64,000 nt of DNA from positions 62,001 to 126,000 of the forward strand of contig JACPNQ010000004.1 of the NCBI GenBank assembly GCA_016185425.1. Direction: 5' to 3'. The stretch is from Acidobacteriota bacterium (GTDB lineage Bacteria > Acidobacteriota > Terriglobia > Bryobacterales > Bryobacteraceae). This document shows, piece by piece, positions 8,620 to 16,397 of the stretch (the first letter of the stretch is position 1; the number at the start of each line of letters is the position of its first letter). The notes beneath the pieces were generated by a model. The model ran no database searches. It saw only the letters and a program-made list of their open reading frames with translations, and was not told where the DNA came from. Made by a program: the position numbers and the translations under genes.

Positions 8620-9211
8620 AAAGGACCCGCCGCCCCTCAATCCGCCACTCTTCCGTGAGCAAGCGGCGCAGCGATTCGCTATAAATCCGATGCTCCTCCA
8701 CTAAGATCCGCTCCGACAGGCTTTCCGGCGTGTCGTCATTCGCGACCGTTACCGCCGCCTGCATGACAATCGGTCCGTGATCGAGATGCTCGTCGACGAA
8801 ATGCACGGTACACCCGCTAACCTTGACACCATAATCGAACGCCTGGTGCTGCGCATCCAAGCCCGGAAATGCCGGCAGCAACGAGGGGTGTATGTTCAGG
8901 ATCCTCTGCGGGAACGCACGGATAAACTCGGCACTTAGCAAGCGCATGTATCCGGCCAGAACCACCCACTCGACCCCCACTTCGCGAAGAGCGGCGATCA
9001 ATTGACGATCGTACGATTCGCGATCTAAACCCTTTGAAGGCAACAGGATTGCCTTCAATCCGCGTTCTCGCGCCGACTCTAACCCCAACGCATCCGGACG
9101 ATTAGCAATGACGATCGCGATCTCGGCCGGGACATTTCCCGCCGCTACCTGGTCCGCAATCGCTTGAAAGTTGGAACCGCGTCCGGACAACAGGATTCCC
9201 AACTTCGTCAT
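8600..9211 (-). CDS. purN: phosphoribosylglycinamide formyltransferase
   Basis: 203 residues. PurN transfers a formyl group from 10-formyl-THF to GAR in purine synthesis. Signatures: LGILLSGRGSNFQAI at the start, then NIHPSLLPAFPGLDAQHQA with the catalytic Asn and His, and the GCTVHFVDEHLDHGPIVMQ segment with the catalytic Asp. The ATG overlaps the purM stop by 4 nt (ATGA), giving a coupled purM-purN pair. Confidence 0.96.
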   Translation of the reverse strand: MTKLGILLSGRGSNFQAIADQVAAGNVPAEIAIVIANRPDALGLESARERGLKAILLPSKGLDRESYDRQLIAALREVGVEWVVLAGYMRLLSAEFIRAFPQRILNIHPSLLPAFPGLDAQHQAFDYGVKVSGCTVHFVDEHLDHGPIVMQAAVTVANDDTPESLSERILVEEHRIYSESLRRLLTEEWRIEGRRVLFSPSIG

Positions 9212-10254
9212 ATGTATTCGACGCGCTCTTTGGCGTTCTTCTTTTGCCTGATCACCGCGCCAATCGGGAAATGAGGCTCGCCCGCCTTCTCCAACAGTTC
9301 GGATGCGTCCGCGGCATCGTCCTGACCCACGCAGAGTATCATCCCGACACCAAGATTGAAGGTTCGCCGCCAGTCGTCGCCGGGAATATTTCCCAGCTTC
9401 TTCAGCAGCTCAAACACCGGTGGAACTTTCCACGCTAGCGTGTGAATCTCCACGCCCAGTCCCTTCGGCAACATACGCGGAGTGTTGCCGGTGATACCGC
9501 CCCCGGTGATATGCGCCGCACCGCGCAGCATACCGGCATCGTACAGGCAGTCGATCGCCTTCTTGTAGCTTCGATGAACTTTCAGGAGTTCTTCGCCTAC
9601 CGTGCATCCAAGCTCCGGTACCTTGGTGTCGACCTTGTACTTGCCAACCTCGAAGAAGAGCTTCCGCGCCAGCGAGTAACCGTTCGTATGCAACCCGGTC
9701 GATGGCAGACCAAACAGTACGTCGCCCTCTTTAATCTTCGCGCCCGTGACCATGCCGTCTTTCTCGACGGCGCCCACAATAAACCCGGCGACATCGTACT
9801 CGCCGTCGGCATACATGCCCGGCATCTCCGCCGTCTCGCCGCCAATCAGCGCGCAGCCATTCGCTTTGCATCCGCGCGCTATGCCAGCCACAACATCTCC
9901 CGCCACCCTCGCATCGAGCTTCCCCACCGCGAAGTAATCGAGGAAAAACAACGGCTGCGCGCCCTGCACCATGATGTCGTTCACGCAGTGATTCACCAGG
10001 CACTCGCCCACCGTGTCGTGCTTCTTCGCCAGGAACGCGACCTTGAGCTTCGTCCCGACGCCATCCGCCGAACTCACCAGCACAGGCTCGCGAAGCCCCT
10101 TCAACTGGAACCCGGCGCCGAAGCTGCCGATGTCCGTTAAAACACTGGAATTAAACGTCTTGCGGGCGTGGGCGCGAATGAAGTCGACGGCGCGATCCGC
10201 TTCGTCGATGTCGACACCGGCATCTTTGTACTCAATCGGTTTTTTTACTGCCAT
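9208..10254 (-). CDS. purM: phosphoribosylformylglycinamidine cyclo-ligase (AIR synthetase)
   Basis: 348 residues, typical length. PurM closes the imidazole ring of AIR using ATP, step 5 of de novo purine synthesis. Visible family blocks: the N-terminal YKDAGVDIDEADRAV, the SSADGVGTKLKVAF loop, CVNDIMVQGAQPLFFLDYFA, ALIGGETAEMPGMY, GLPSTGLHTNGYSLAR and HITGGGITGNTPRMLP. It precedes purN and follows the small repeat protein by 26 bp on the same strand. Confidence 0.97.
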   Translation of the reverse strand: MAVKKPIEYKDAGVDIDEADRAVDFIRAHARKTFNSSVLTDIGSFGAGFQLKGLREPVLVSSADGVGTKLKVAFLAKKHDTVGECLVNHCVNDIMVQGAQPLFFLDYFAVGKLDARVAGDVVAGIARGCKANGCALIGGETAEMPGMYADGEYDVAGFIVGAVEKDGMVTGAKIKEGDVLFGLPSTGLHTNGYSLARKLFFEVGKYKVDTKVPELGCTVGEELLKVHRSYKKAIDCLYDAGMLRGAAHITGGGITGNTPRMLPKGLGVEIHTLAWKVPPVFELLKKLGNIPGDDWRRTFNLGVGMILCVGQDDAADASELLEKAGEPHFPIGAVIRQKKNAKERVEYI

Positions 10255-10280
10255 GAGGGGCTGCTTTTAGATTATCGCAG

Positions 10281-10568
10281 CTACTCAACAAAACCTCGCC
10301 AGGTGTTGCCCTTTTCGTCGCGCAGCACGATCCCGTAGGAGTCCGAGATGCCCGTAATCGACTTGCCCGAAGCATCGCGAAACCGGTACCGTACGATGTT
10401 GTCGCCCTGTGAATCGGCCATTCCGTTCCAAACGGTGCCGTATTCATCGCGGAGGCGAACGAAGTCACCCTCTCCGTACCCCACCATATTGGCCCTAGAC
10501 TTCATGTTCTCAAAACGATAGAAGCCGGAGGGGGCAGTGCTGTGTGAGCGCCGTCGACGGTAGATCAT
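10281..10568 (-). CDS. small tandem-repeat protein of unknown function
   Basis: 95 residues. The chain is built from imperfect ~18-residue units: DFVRLRDEYGTVWNGMAD, then a unit around YRFRDASGKSITGISD, then IVLRDEKGNTWRGFVE. A weaker first copy lies around FYRFENMKSRANMVGYG. Each unit has the pattern hydrophobic-R-D-x-x-G-x-x-(W)-x-G, which suggests a short beta-hairpin repeat. The ATG at 10568 is preceded by AAGG at good spacing and includes the first unit; an ATG at 10505 would drop it. No family is recognised. It sits between the GHMP kinase gene and purM on the same strand. Confidence 0.55.
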   Translation of the reverse strand: MIYRRRRSHSTAPSGFYRFENMKSRANMVGYGEGDFVRLRDEYGTVWNGMADSQGDNIVRYRFRDASGKSITGISDSYGIVLRDEKGNTWRGFVE

Positions 10569-10616
10569 CGCCTTATTATCGGTACCAAAGATGCATCAAG
10601 TGATACGTGAAATACC

Positions 10617-11618
10617 CTAAAATTGCATGATTTGGGGCCTTATAACAGCGATTCCTGTACCCCTCAGTACTGAAACGAGCGTTTGAAACATCGCCTCTCC
10701 CTCATACAGGCCGACAATCGCCCCGCCGGACCCCGCAAAGTTCGCCGACGCGCCGGTCGACCGCGCGAGACGGATCATCTCGAGGTTTCCCTGGTCGAGT
10801 TTGTAGATGCGGGCGCGGAGATCGAAGTTGGCGTCGATCAGTTGATGCAGGCGGGCGCGGTCACCGTTGAGAAGAGCCTGCCTTCCCTCTTCGGCGTACG
10901 AGGCCCAGGTAGTCATCGCATTCACAACTTCCGGATCGTTGTTCCGCCAGCGTTCCCGCACGTTGTTATGGAAGACTTCGGTACCTTCGCTGAGGCTGGT
11001 GCGATAGGCGACATAGACATCTTGCAGCAGTTTCGGATTGATGTGCTCGTATTCTCCATAACCGCGGGATGTCATGAGTTCTTTCGCGAAATTCATATAC
11101 ACCACACCCTCGTAGGTTTGAATGACGCGATCCTGGAGGCCGGCGGCCACGCCGAGTTCCTTCGTCTCCGTTTCGAGCACGAGGTTAGGCTGCACTTCGA
11201 TCGGAATCTTGAGTTCGTAGTATTGGATCAAGGCACGGAGAGCGGCGGTAACAATAGCCGACGAGCCGCCCATCCCGAGACGGAGCGGAACGGTTGATTC
11301 ATATTCGAGAGTAAAGTTGCGATTGGGAAGAGTGATACCGTTCTCACGGCAGTAGTCAGTCAAGCGCACGAGGAGCGCAAGGATGATTCGAAAGCCGCCA
11401 TAGTAACCGCGCCAGCGAGTTGTTTCGTAAAGATCTTCTAACGATTCAAAAACGGGAAGGTCCGCTTTACCCGCTTTGATCTCAAGTCTGGCACTCGGGT
11501 AGAGGATCACCCTCGCACGGAAATTGCGGACAAGCAGGGAAATGGTTTTTCCAAAATAACCGTCGCTCGGGTTTCCCAGCAGTCCCGCGCGCCCGTAAGC
11601 GTAGGTTTCAATGTGCAT
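10617..11618 (-). CDS. GHMP-family sugar kinase, glucuronokinase-like
   Basis: 333 residues from the ATG at 11618, which has a strong ribosome site (AGGGAGGAAAG); longer versions would run into the divergent dtd gene. The ATP-binding GHMP motif is LRLGMGGSSAIVTAA (~residues 115-130), and the C-terminal glycine-rich motif is FAGSGGAIVGLY. The N-terminus YAYGRAGLLGNPSDGYFGKT is close to what I recall of plant glucuronokinase, which phosphorylates D-glucuronate at C1. Other GHMP sugar kinases (heptose or fucose type) are alternatives. The substrate is not proven by sequence. Confidence 0.8.
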   Translation of the reverse strand: MHIETYAYGRAGLLGNPSDGYFGKTISLLVRNFRARVILYPSARLEIKAGKADLPVFESLEDLYETTRWRGYYGGFRIILALLVRLTDYCRENGITLPNRNFTLEYESTVPLRLGMGGSSAIVTAALRALIQYYELKIPIEVQPNLVLETETKELGVAAGLQDRVIQTYEGVVYMNFAKELMTSRGYGEYEHINPKLLQDVYVAYRTSLSEGTEVFHNNVRERWRNNDPEVVNAMTTWASYAEEGRQALLNGDRARLHQLIDANFDLRARIYKLDQGNLEMIRLARSTGASANFAGSGGAIVGLYEGEAMFQTLVSVLRGTGIAVIRPQIMQF

Positions 11619-11656
11619 CTTTCCTCCCTCTATCGGATGAGCCGATACTGAACTGT

Positions 11657-12130
11657 ATGCGAATCCTTCTTCAGCGAGTCTCTTCTGCAAGTGTAACCGT
11701 AGGCACCTCGGTGACGGGCGCGATTGGCAGGGGGCTGGCGGTGTTTGTCGGGGTCGGCAAAGGAGATACGAAAGAACACGCCGACTATCTGCTGGAAAAG
11801 ACCTTGAATCTACGTGTTTTTGAAGACGAACAAGGCAAGATGAATCGGACAGTGCGGGAAATTGGGGGCGGGTTACTTATTGTTTCGCAGTTCACGTTAT
11901 ATGCCGATGTGCGGCGCGGACGACGGCCTAGCTTTGACTTGGCGGCGCCGCCGGAAACAGCGCGCGAGCTCTATGAATATTTTCTAAATAGAGCGAAAAA
12001 TCAAGTGTCGAACGTGGGCGCGGGAGTATTCCAAGCGCATATGATCGTACAACTTGCCAATGACGGCCCAATAAGTATCTTCCACGATAGTATTGACAAA
12101 TTTGGTATTAAGTCGCACGCTGTGAGGTAA
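11657..12130 (+). CDS. dtd: D-aminoacyl-tRNA deacylase
   Basis: 157 residues, slightly longer than the usual ~145-150. DTD removes D-amino acids and mischarged glycine from tRNA. The start MRILLQRVSSASVTV, the catalytic-face motif SQFTLYADVRRGRRPSF and the G-cisPro motif region ANDGPIS are all present. The ATG at 11657 is 38 bp from the start of the divergent kinase gene. The next gene follows after 4 bp. Confidence 0.95.
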   Translation: MRILLQRVSSASVTVGTSVTGAIGRGLAVFVGVGKGDTKEHADYLLEKTLNLRVFEDEQGKMNRTVREIGGGLLIVSQFTLYADVRRGRRPSFDLAAPPETARELYEYFLNRAKNQVSNVGAGVFQAHMIVQLANDGPISIFHDSIDKFGIKSHAVR

Positions 12131-12134
12131 GAGT

Positions 12135-12422
12135 ATGCCAAGAACTCACACCCAAGTCGACCAATCCGCTCTTTACCAAGCGGCTCTTGAAGGTTTAGAA
12201 CTGCAAAAGCAGCGCCTCGAGGATCAGATCCGTCTGGTTCGATCCTTGATAGGTGGCAAGAAACCACGCGCGGCCACCGCCGAGGCTCCTGCCGCTGCCA
12301 CTGCAAAGAAGGCGGGGCGTAAGCCGCGCCGCAAACGGAACCTGAGCCCGGAAGCGCGTAAGCGCATCGCCGAAGCCCAACGCAAGCGCTGGGCGGCATT
12401 CCGGAAGGAGTCTAACGCCTAA
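12135..12422 (+). CDS. small basic coiled-coil protein, possibly nucleic-acid binding
   Basis: 95 residues, strongly basic. Residues ~10-42 form a heptad-like helix (LYQAALEGLELQKQRLEDQI), residues ~44-70 are an Ala/Lys/Arg-rich linker with KKAGRKPRRKR (AT-hook-like), and the end LSPEARKRIAEAQRKRWAAF is a recurring motif in small basic proteins of Acidobacteria and Planctomycetes. A chromatin-like or RNA-binding role is plausible but unproven. It starts 4 bp after dtd and its 3' end overlaps the convergent cbiO by 4 bp. Confidence 0.65.
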   Translation: MPRTHTQVDQSALYQAALEGLELQKQRLEDQIRLVRSLIGGKKPRAATAEAPAAATAKKAGRKPRRKRNLSPEARKRIAEAQRKRWAAFRKESNA

Positions 12423-13114
12423 TCCAACCTCCAGTGGAAGCGGTCCGCGACTGCTTCCACTGGTCCCTCCCCCGCAATCTGTCCCCCGGCGAAAAAGACC
12501 GCCCTGTTAGCGACGCGCCGGGCGAAATAGATATCATGGGTCGCGATGAGCTTTGCCTGAGGAAGCTCGAGTAATAGTTTTGCCAGCTCGTTTTGAGCGG
12601 GCGGATCGAGAAACGTCGTAGGTTCGTCGAACACCAGTACGTCCGGCTTCATCACTAATACGCCGGCCAGAGCGGCGCGTTTTTTCTCACCGGCGCTCAG
12701 ATGGTAGGGTGCGCGGCTTTCCAACCGACTGATGCCCAGTGTTACTAGGATCTCCCGCGCGCGGCGCATGGATTCTTCGACGCGCACTCCTTGATGCATA
12801 GGTCCAAAAGCCACGTCTTCTAATACGGTCGGCATAAAGAGTTGGTCGTCGGAGTCCTGAAAGACGAATCCAACACTGCGGCGGACTTCGGGTAATGTGT
12901 CGTCGCTGAGCGGCAGGCCACAGATACGGACATCCCCTTCGCCGCGTAGAAGGCCGGCAAGGTGCAACAGAAAAGTCGTCTTGCCTGAACCATTGGCGCC
13001 GAGGAGGGCAACGCATTCGCCAGCCATCATTTGAAAGTCGACGCCACGAAGGGCCGGCGTGCCGTCTGGGTAAGTGAACTGCAGACCGCGAACGTCGATA
13101 ACCGGAATGCTCAT
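12419..13114 (-). CDS. cbiO: energy-coupling factor ATPase of a cobalt/nickel importer
   Basis: 231 residues from the ATG at 13114, which overlaps the cbiQ stop by 4 nt. Walker A GANGSGKTT, Q-loop FVFQDSDDQLF, signature HLSAGEKKRAALAGVL and Walker B VLVFDEPTTFLDP are intact. QDSDDQLF is typical of CbiO/EcfA ATPases. A longer open frame continues upstream to 13822, but it lies inside cbiQ and is a shadow. With CbiM and CbiQ it powers Co or Ni import. Confidence 0.95.
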   Translation of the reverse strand: MSIPVIDVRGLQFTYPDGTPALRGVDFQMMAGECVALLGANGSGKTTFLLHLAGLLRGEGDVRICGLPLSDDTLPEVRRSVGFVFQDSDDQLFMPTVLEDVAFGPMHQGVRVEESMRRAREILVTLGISRLESRAPYHLSAGEKKRAALAGVLVMKPDVLVFDEPTTFLDPPAQNELAKLLLELPQAKLIATHDIYFARRVANRAVFFAGGQIAGEGPVEAVADRFHWRLD

Positions 13115-13860
13115 GTCCGGACGCTCCCCGCGATGCGAGCCAAGACCACGGCGGTGGAGACAACGGCTAGAAACAGCCAATCGGCGGCGGCGAAAGTGGC
13201 AGGACGGGGAGAGACGAAATCGCCTTGAAAGCCGCGAGCGACCATAGCCCGATGGACACCTTGCGCGCGCAAGTACGATCGTCCGAACAAGACGGCGAGC
13301 GCGCCGCTGGCACGACGCCAGAGCGACTGGCGGCTTCGGCGCGGGAATACTCCCGCGTCCCGGCAGGATGCCGCCCGCCTCATCCGCATGGCGTGATCGA
13401 CGATGAGTTGGAGATAGCGCACCAAAGACTGAAGCACCATCACGAGGACCGCCGGCACACCCAGACCCCGCAAACCGCGCAGGAGGTCCGGCAGCGGAGT
13501 TACTCCCATCAGCAACAATACCGTCAGGGCGGAGATATAACTCCGCGTGACGAGCGCGGAGGCGAATCCGGCGTTGCCGTTCTCCAACCAGCTCACAAGT
13601 CCGAAGAACAGCGGGAACGGCACGATAACCAGCCCGCGCAGTAGAATCTCTCCCGCAGGCAAACGGCCGATCAGCAGGCCGCAGGCTAGAACGACGGCAA
13701 CGGGGAGGAAGGCGAATGGAGAAGACGGCGGCGTTGTGGAAACGCCGATCAGGAAGACAACGGCCGCGAGGATCTTTCCGCGGGCATCGCGGCGATGCAG
13801 AATAGAATCCCGGCGAGCCCACTCCTCCAGCCGGAGCGACTTACCCGCGCGGTCGCGCAA
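13111..13860 (-). CDS. cbiQ: ECF transporter transmembrane component
   Basis: 249 residues, about 5 membrane segments. CbiQ couples the ATPase to the substrate-binding subunit. The cytoplasmic coupling helix AMVARGFQGDF carries the A-R-G signature. Position between cbiM and cbiO fixes the assignment. The cbiM stop and the cbiQ start abut (13861/13860). Confidence 0.92.
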   Translation of the reverse strand: MRDRAGKSLRLEEWARRDSILHRRDARGKILAAVVFLIGVSTTPPSSPFAFLPVAVVLACGLLIGRLPAGEILLRGLVIVPFPLFFGLVSWLENGNAGFASALVTRSYISALTVLLLMGVTPLPDLLRGLRGLGVPAVLVMVLQSLVRYLQLIVDHAMRMRRAASCRDAGVFPRRSRQSLWRRASGALAVLFGRSYLRAQGVHRAMVARGFQGDFVSPRPATFAAADWLFLAVVSTAVVLARIAGSVRT

Positions 13861-14769
13861 TCAGGCGCTCCTTTGCCTTACCAGTAACCGTCCAACCGTA
13901 AGGCAGATTCCGTAAATCACAACAAGGCCGCCGAGGCCGGCGAAGGCTTTGCGGCTCCAATCGCCGGCCAGGAATGGAATCTCGTAGTCCGGCATCGGCG
14001 CGGCCCAGACGATCTGATCGCGAGACGCGACGCCTATCTTGGCCGCGAGCGATTCAAATCCGTCGGGCAGCGCGGATATATACAGTACACCCGCGACCAT
14101 CATCAACAGAGCCGCAGTAACCAGCAATCCGGCTGAGCGGCCGGGAACACCGCGGGGCGCCTGCAGCCAGCCAGGATTCAGCCGCTCGACGGCTTGTAGA
14201 ACGGCGACGGTGATCAGACCCTCCATGATGGCGGTGACCAGGAACACACCGGATGAGATGCCGATGACAGCCGGACTCATGGCGACGCCGGAAAGCCGCA
14301 ACTCCAAGATAGCCGCGGCGGCTGAGGCGAGGACGGAGAGCAGTCCACCCGCAAAGACCCCAAGCGTGCGGAGATTACTATTCGATAGCAGACGGAACGG
14401 AAGATATCCGGCCCAGACGCCGATCAGAGCCATATTGGCGGTGTTAGCGCCAAGCGCCAAGAGGCCTCCGTCCTGAAAGAGAAGCGCCTGCAGGATGAGG
14501 ATCGACGTCAGAATGATCGTAGCCGAGCCGGGTCCAAGCGTCATGGCTAACAGCGCTCCGCCCAACAAGTGTCCGCTGGTTCCGAAGCCGACCGGGAAAT
14601 TCATGCGCTGCGCGGCGAAGACGAACGCGCCCATGACCCCGAGCAGAGGGACCTGCCCCTCGGAGATTCCCTTTTTCGCCCGATGGATGGCCAATCCGAC
14701 GCCGGGAATGGCAGCCGCGTTGAGCGAGGCCCACACCGGCACGGAAAGGATTCCGTCGGGAATATGCAT
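13861..14769 (-). CDS. cbiM: cobalt/nickel ECF transporter substrate-binding protein with fused CbiN/PDGLE domain
   Basis: 302 residues from the ATG at 14769. In this family the mature protein starts Met-His and the His2 amine region binds the metal, so MHIPDGILSVP at 14769 is chosen; an ATG at 14778 (adding MKS) has a better upstream G-run and cannot be excluded. The core has FAAQRMNFPVGFGTSGHLLGG with the metal-site His. The last ~90 residues contain SALPDGFESLAAKIGV and a final membrane segment, corresponding to a PDGLE/CbiN domain fused to CbiM. No cobalamin riboswitch fits in the 46 bp upstream. Confidence 0.92.
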   Translation of the reverse strand: MHIPDGILSVPVWASLNAAAIPGVGLAIHRAKKGISEGQVPLLGVMGAFVFAAQRMNFPVGFGTSGHLLGGALLAMTLGPGSATIILTSILILQALLFQDGGLLALGANTANMALIGVWAGYLPFRLLSNSNLRTLGVFAGGLLSVLASAAAAILELRLSGVAMSPAVIGISSGVFLVTAIMEGLITVAVLQAVERLNPGWLQAPRGVPGRSAGLLVTAALLMMVAGVLYISALPDGFESLAAKIGVASRDQIVWAAPMPDYEIPFLAGDWSRKAFAGLGGLVVIYGICLTVGRLLVRQRSA

Positions 14770-14815
14770 ACTCTTCATCTTACCCCCCATAATGGTTTGG
14801 GGGCCTGTAACCTGC

Positions 14816-15193
14816 ATGATTCTTGGGATTGGTTCCGATTTGGCGGAAGTGCCGCGCATCCGGGCCAGCCGGGAACGCTTCGGGGAGCGCTTTCTGCGCC
14901 GGGTCTACACCGATGCGGAGATCCGTTACGCGCTCTCCAAGGCGAACGCCGACGAGCGCTTCGCTGGGCGCTTCGCGGCCAAGGAAGCTGGCATGAAGGC
15001 GCTGGGGACAGGGTTGACGTCCGGAATCACATGGCATGATTTTGCCGTGTCGCGGGAGCCTTCGGGGCGGCCTACTCTTGCGTTGAGCGGAGTGGCGGCA
15101 CGGATTGCGGGTGCACTGGGCGTGCAGCGAATTCACCTGACGATTACGCACACCGCTGGACTGGCGCTGGCGGTGGTTGTGATGGAAGACTAG
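14816..15193 (+). CDS. acpS: holo-[acyl-carrier-protein] synthase
   Basis: 125 residues. AcpS moves 4'-phosphopantetheine from CoA to apo-ACP. The start MILGIGSDLAEVPRI carries the metal-binding Asp; FAGRFAAKEAGMKALGTG carries the Glu and Lys of the active site; LTITHTAGLALAVVV ends the fold. The ATG at 14816 is chosen because upstream residues match nothing. It is divergent from cbiM (46 bp) and its end overlaps the convergent phosphatidyltransferase gene by 4 bp. Confidence 0.95.
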   Translation: MILGIGSDLAEVPRIRASRERFGERFLRRVYTDAEIRYALSKANADERFAGRFAAKEAGMKALGTGLTSGITWHDFAVSREPSGRPTLALSGVAARIAGALGVQRIHLTITHTAGLALAVVVMED

Positions 15194-15834
15194 CTCTTTC
15201 GCGCGGTGGAGGCGGGTTCTGTGAGGCCGGCAGGCCGGAGTTGCGCCTCTTCCAGTTGCTTTGCCTGCGCGTAGGTGTAGATCATGCGGTGGATCACCGT
15301 CAGATTCGAAATCACCGCGATTACCCAGAGCACCGGGGCCATACGGTCAAATAACGCCCCGATGATCAGCAGGACAACACGCTCGGGACGTTCGGCGAAT
15401 CCCACCTTGCAAGTAGGTATCAGATTCTCGGCGCGGGCCCGGGAATAACTCACCATCACCGACCCAGTCATCACAACGGCCGTCAGCAGCACATAGAAGA
15501 ACCGGTCGATATTAGCGTAGTAGACGAGGAGGCCCATCAGCAAGCCAAGGTCTGAGTAACGGTCCAGCACGGAGTCGAAGAATGCCCCGAAGCGGGTGAC
15601 CTGATTGGTGTGGCGCGCGACGCGGCCGTCCACCATGTCGAACAGTCCGGCGCCGATGATGACCAGCCCCGCCTTCAGAAACTCGCCTCGCGCAAGGAGT
15701 ATGGCCGCGATGACATTGATCAATAGCCCGATCAACGTCAGCATGTTGGGGTGAATCCGGGAGAGCGCCAGACCGCGCACAATCAGAAGGATAATCTGAT
15801 TACATCCTGCACCGATGGCACGTGTTATGGTCAT
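15190..15834 (-). CDS. CDP-alcohol phosphatidyltransferase
   Basis: 214 residues, about 5-6 membrane segments. The class signature DGx2ARx8Gx3Dx3D is intact in FDMVDGRVARHTNQVTRFGA followed by FFDSVLDR. Such enzymes make phosphatidylglycerol-phosphate or phosphatidylinositol-phosphate from CDP-diacylglycerol. I cannot tell PgsA from a PIP-synthase type; the substrate-pocket segment SYSRARAENL resembles both. It is 24 bp downstream of greA on the same strand. Confidence 0.88.
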   Translation of the reverse strand: MTITRAIGAGCNQIILLIVRGLALSRIHPNMLTLIGLLINVIAAILLARGEFLKAGLVIIGAGLFDMVDGRVARHTNQVTRFGAFFDSVLDRYSDLGLLMGLLVYYANIDRFFYVLLTAVVMTGSVMVSYSRARAENLIPTCKVGFAERPERVVLLIIGALFDRMAPVLWVIAVISNLTVIHRMIYTYAQAKQLEEAQLRPAGLTEPASTARKS

Positions 15835-15858
15835 GACAGGTTCAAAGCCTTCCCGGAC

Positions 15859-16332
15859 CTACTCGACCGTTTCGCCGTGAATCGTGGTCAGGCGAACGAC
15901 TTCATATTCAAGCGTAACTCCCGGCGCAACGATTCTGACCTCGTCGCCCGCCCGCTTATTCAACAGACCGCGCCCGATGGGCGAGCTCGTCGAAATCAAG
16001 CCGTTCTTAACGTCCGACTCCTCGCTGGCCACCAGCCGATAAGTTACTTCCTCTTCCCTGACAACGTCGTAGACCACGACCGTGGAACCGAAGCCGATAC
16101 GGTCCCGGGGCACTTTTTGCAGGTCGATCATGGAGATCTCGGCCAACCGCTTGCGCAATTGTCCGAGGCGCGCATTTACAAGCCCCTGACGCTCTTTAGC
16201 GGCATGGTACTCCGCGTTTTCGCTCAGGTCTCCCAACTCGCGCGCGCGAAGTATTTCCTTTGGCAGTTCCATGCGGAACTCGCGTTCCAAAGCAGCAATT
16301 TCATCCTGCAGCTTTTTCTTAAGTTCTTCCAT
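15859..16332 (-). CDS. greA: transcription elongation factor GreA
   Basis: 157 residues. GreA stimulates cleavage of backtracked RNA by RNA polymerase. The N-terminal coiled coil with LREL-type heptads and ARELGDLSENAEYHAAKERQ carries the acidic tip residues; the C-terminal FKBP-like domain has ISTSSPIGRGLLNKRAGDEV. Both are diagnostic. Confidence 0.97.
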   Translation of the reverse strand: MEELKKKLQDEIAALEREFRMELPKEILRARELGDLSENAEYHAAKERQGLVNARLGQLRKRLAEISMIDLQKVPRDRIGFGSTVVVYDVVREEEVTYRLVASEESDVKNGLISTSSPIGRGLLNKRAGDEVRIVAPGVTLEYEVVRLTTIHGETVE

Positions 16333-16397
16333 TACCGGCTTGACCGCTACTGTCCCAAGTATAGCAACGATGGCCCACTGGGAACGGGTAAAACGGC

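Noticed and set aside
13115..13822. N-terminal extension of cbiO
   Set aside because: The added residues lie inside cbiQ in another frame and are not ABC-like; the ATG at 13114 fits family length and the 4-nt overlap.
14770..14815. Cobalamin or NiCo riboswitch before cbiM
   Set aside because: Only 46 bp lie between cbiM and acpS, too short for either riboswitch, and no conserved core is seen. A C5/G5 stem there is short with an 11-nt loop.
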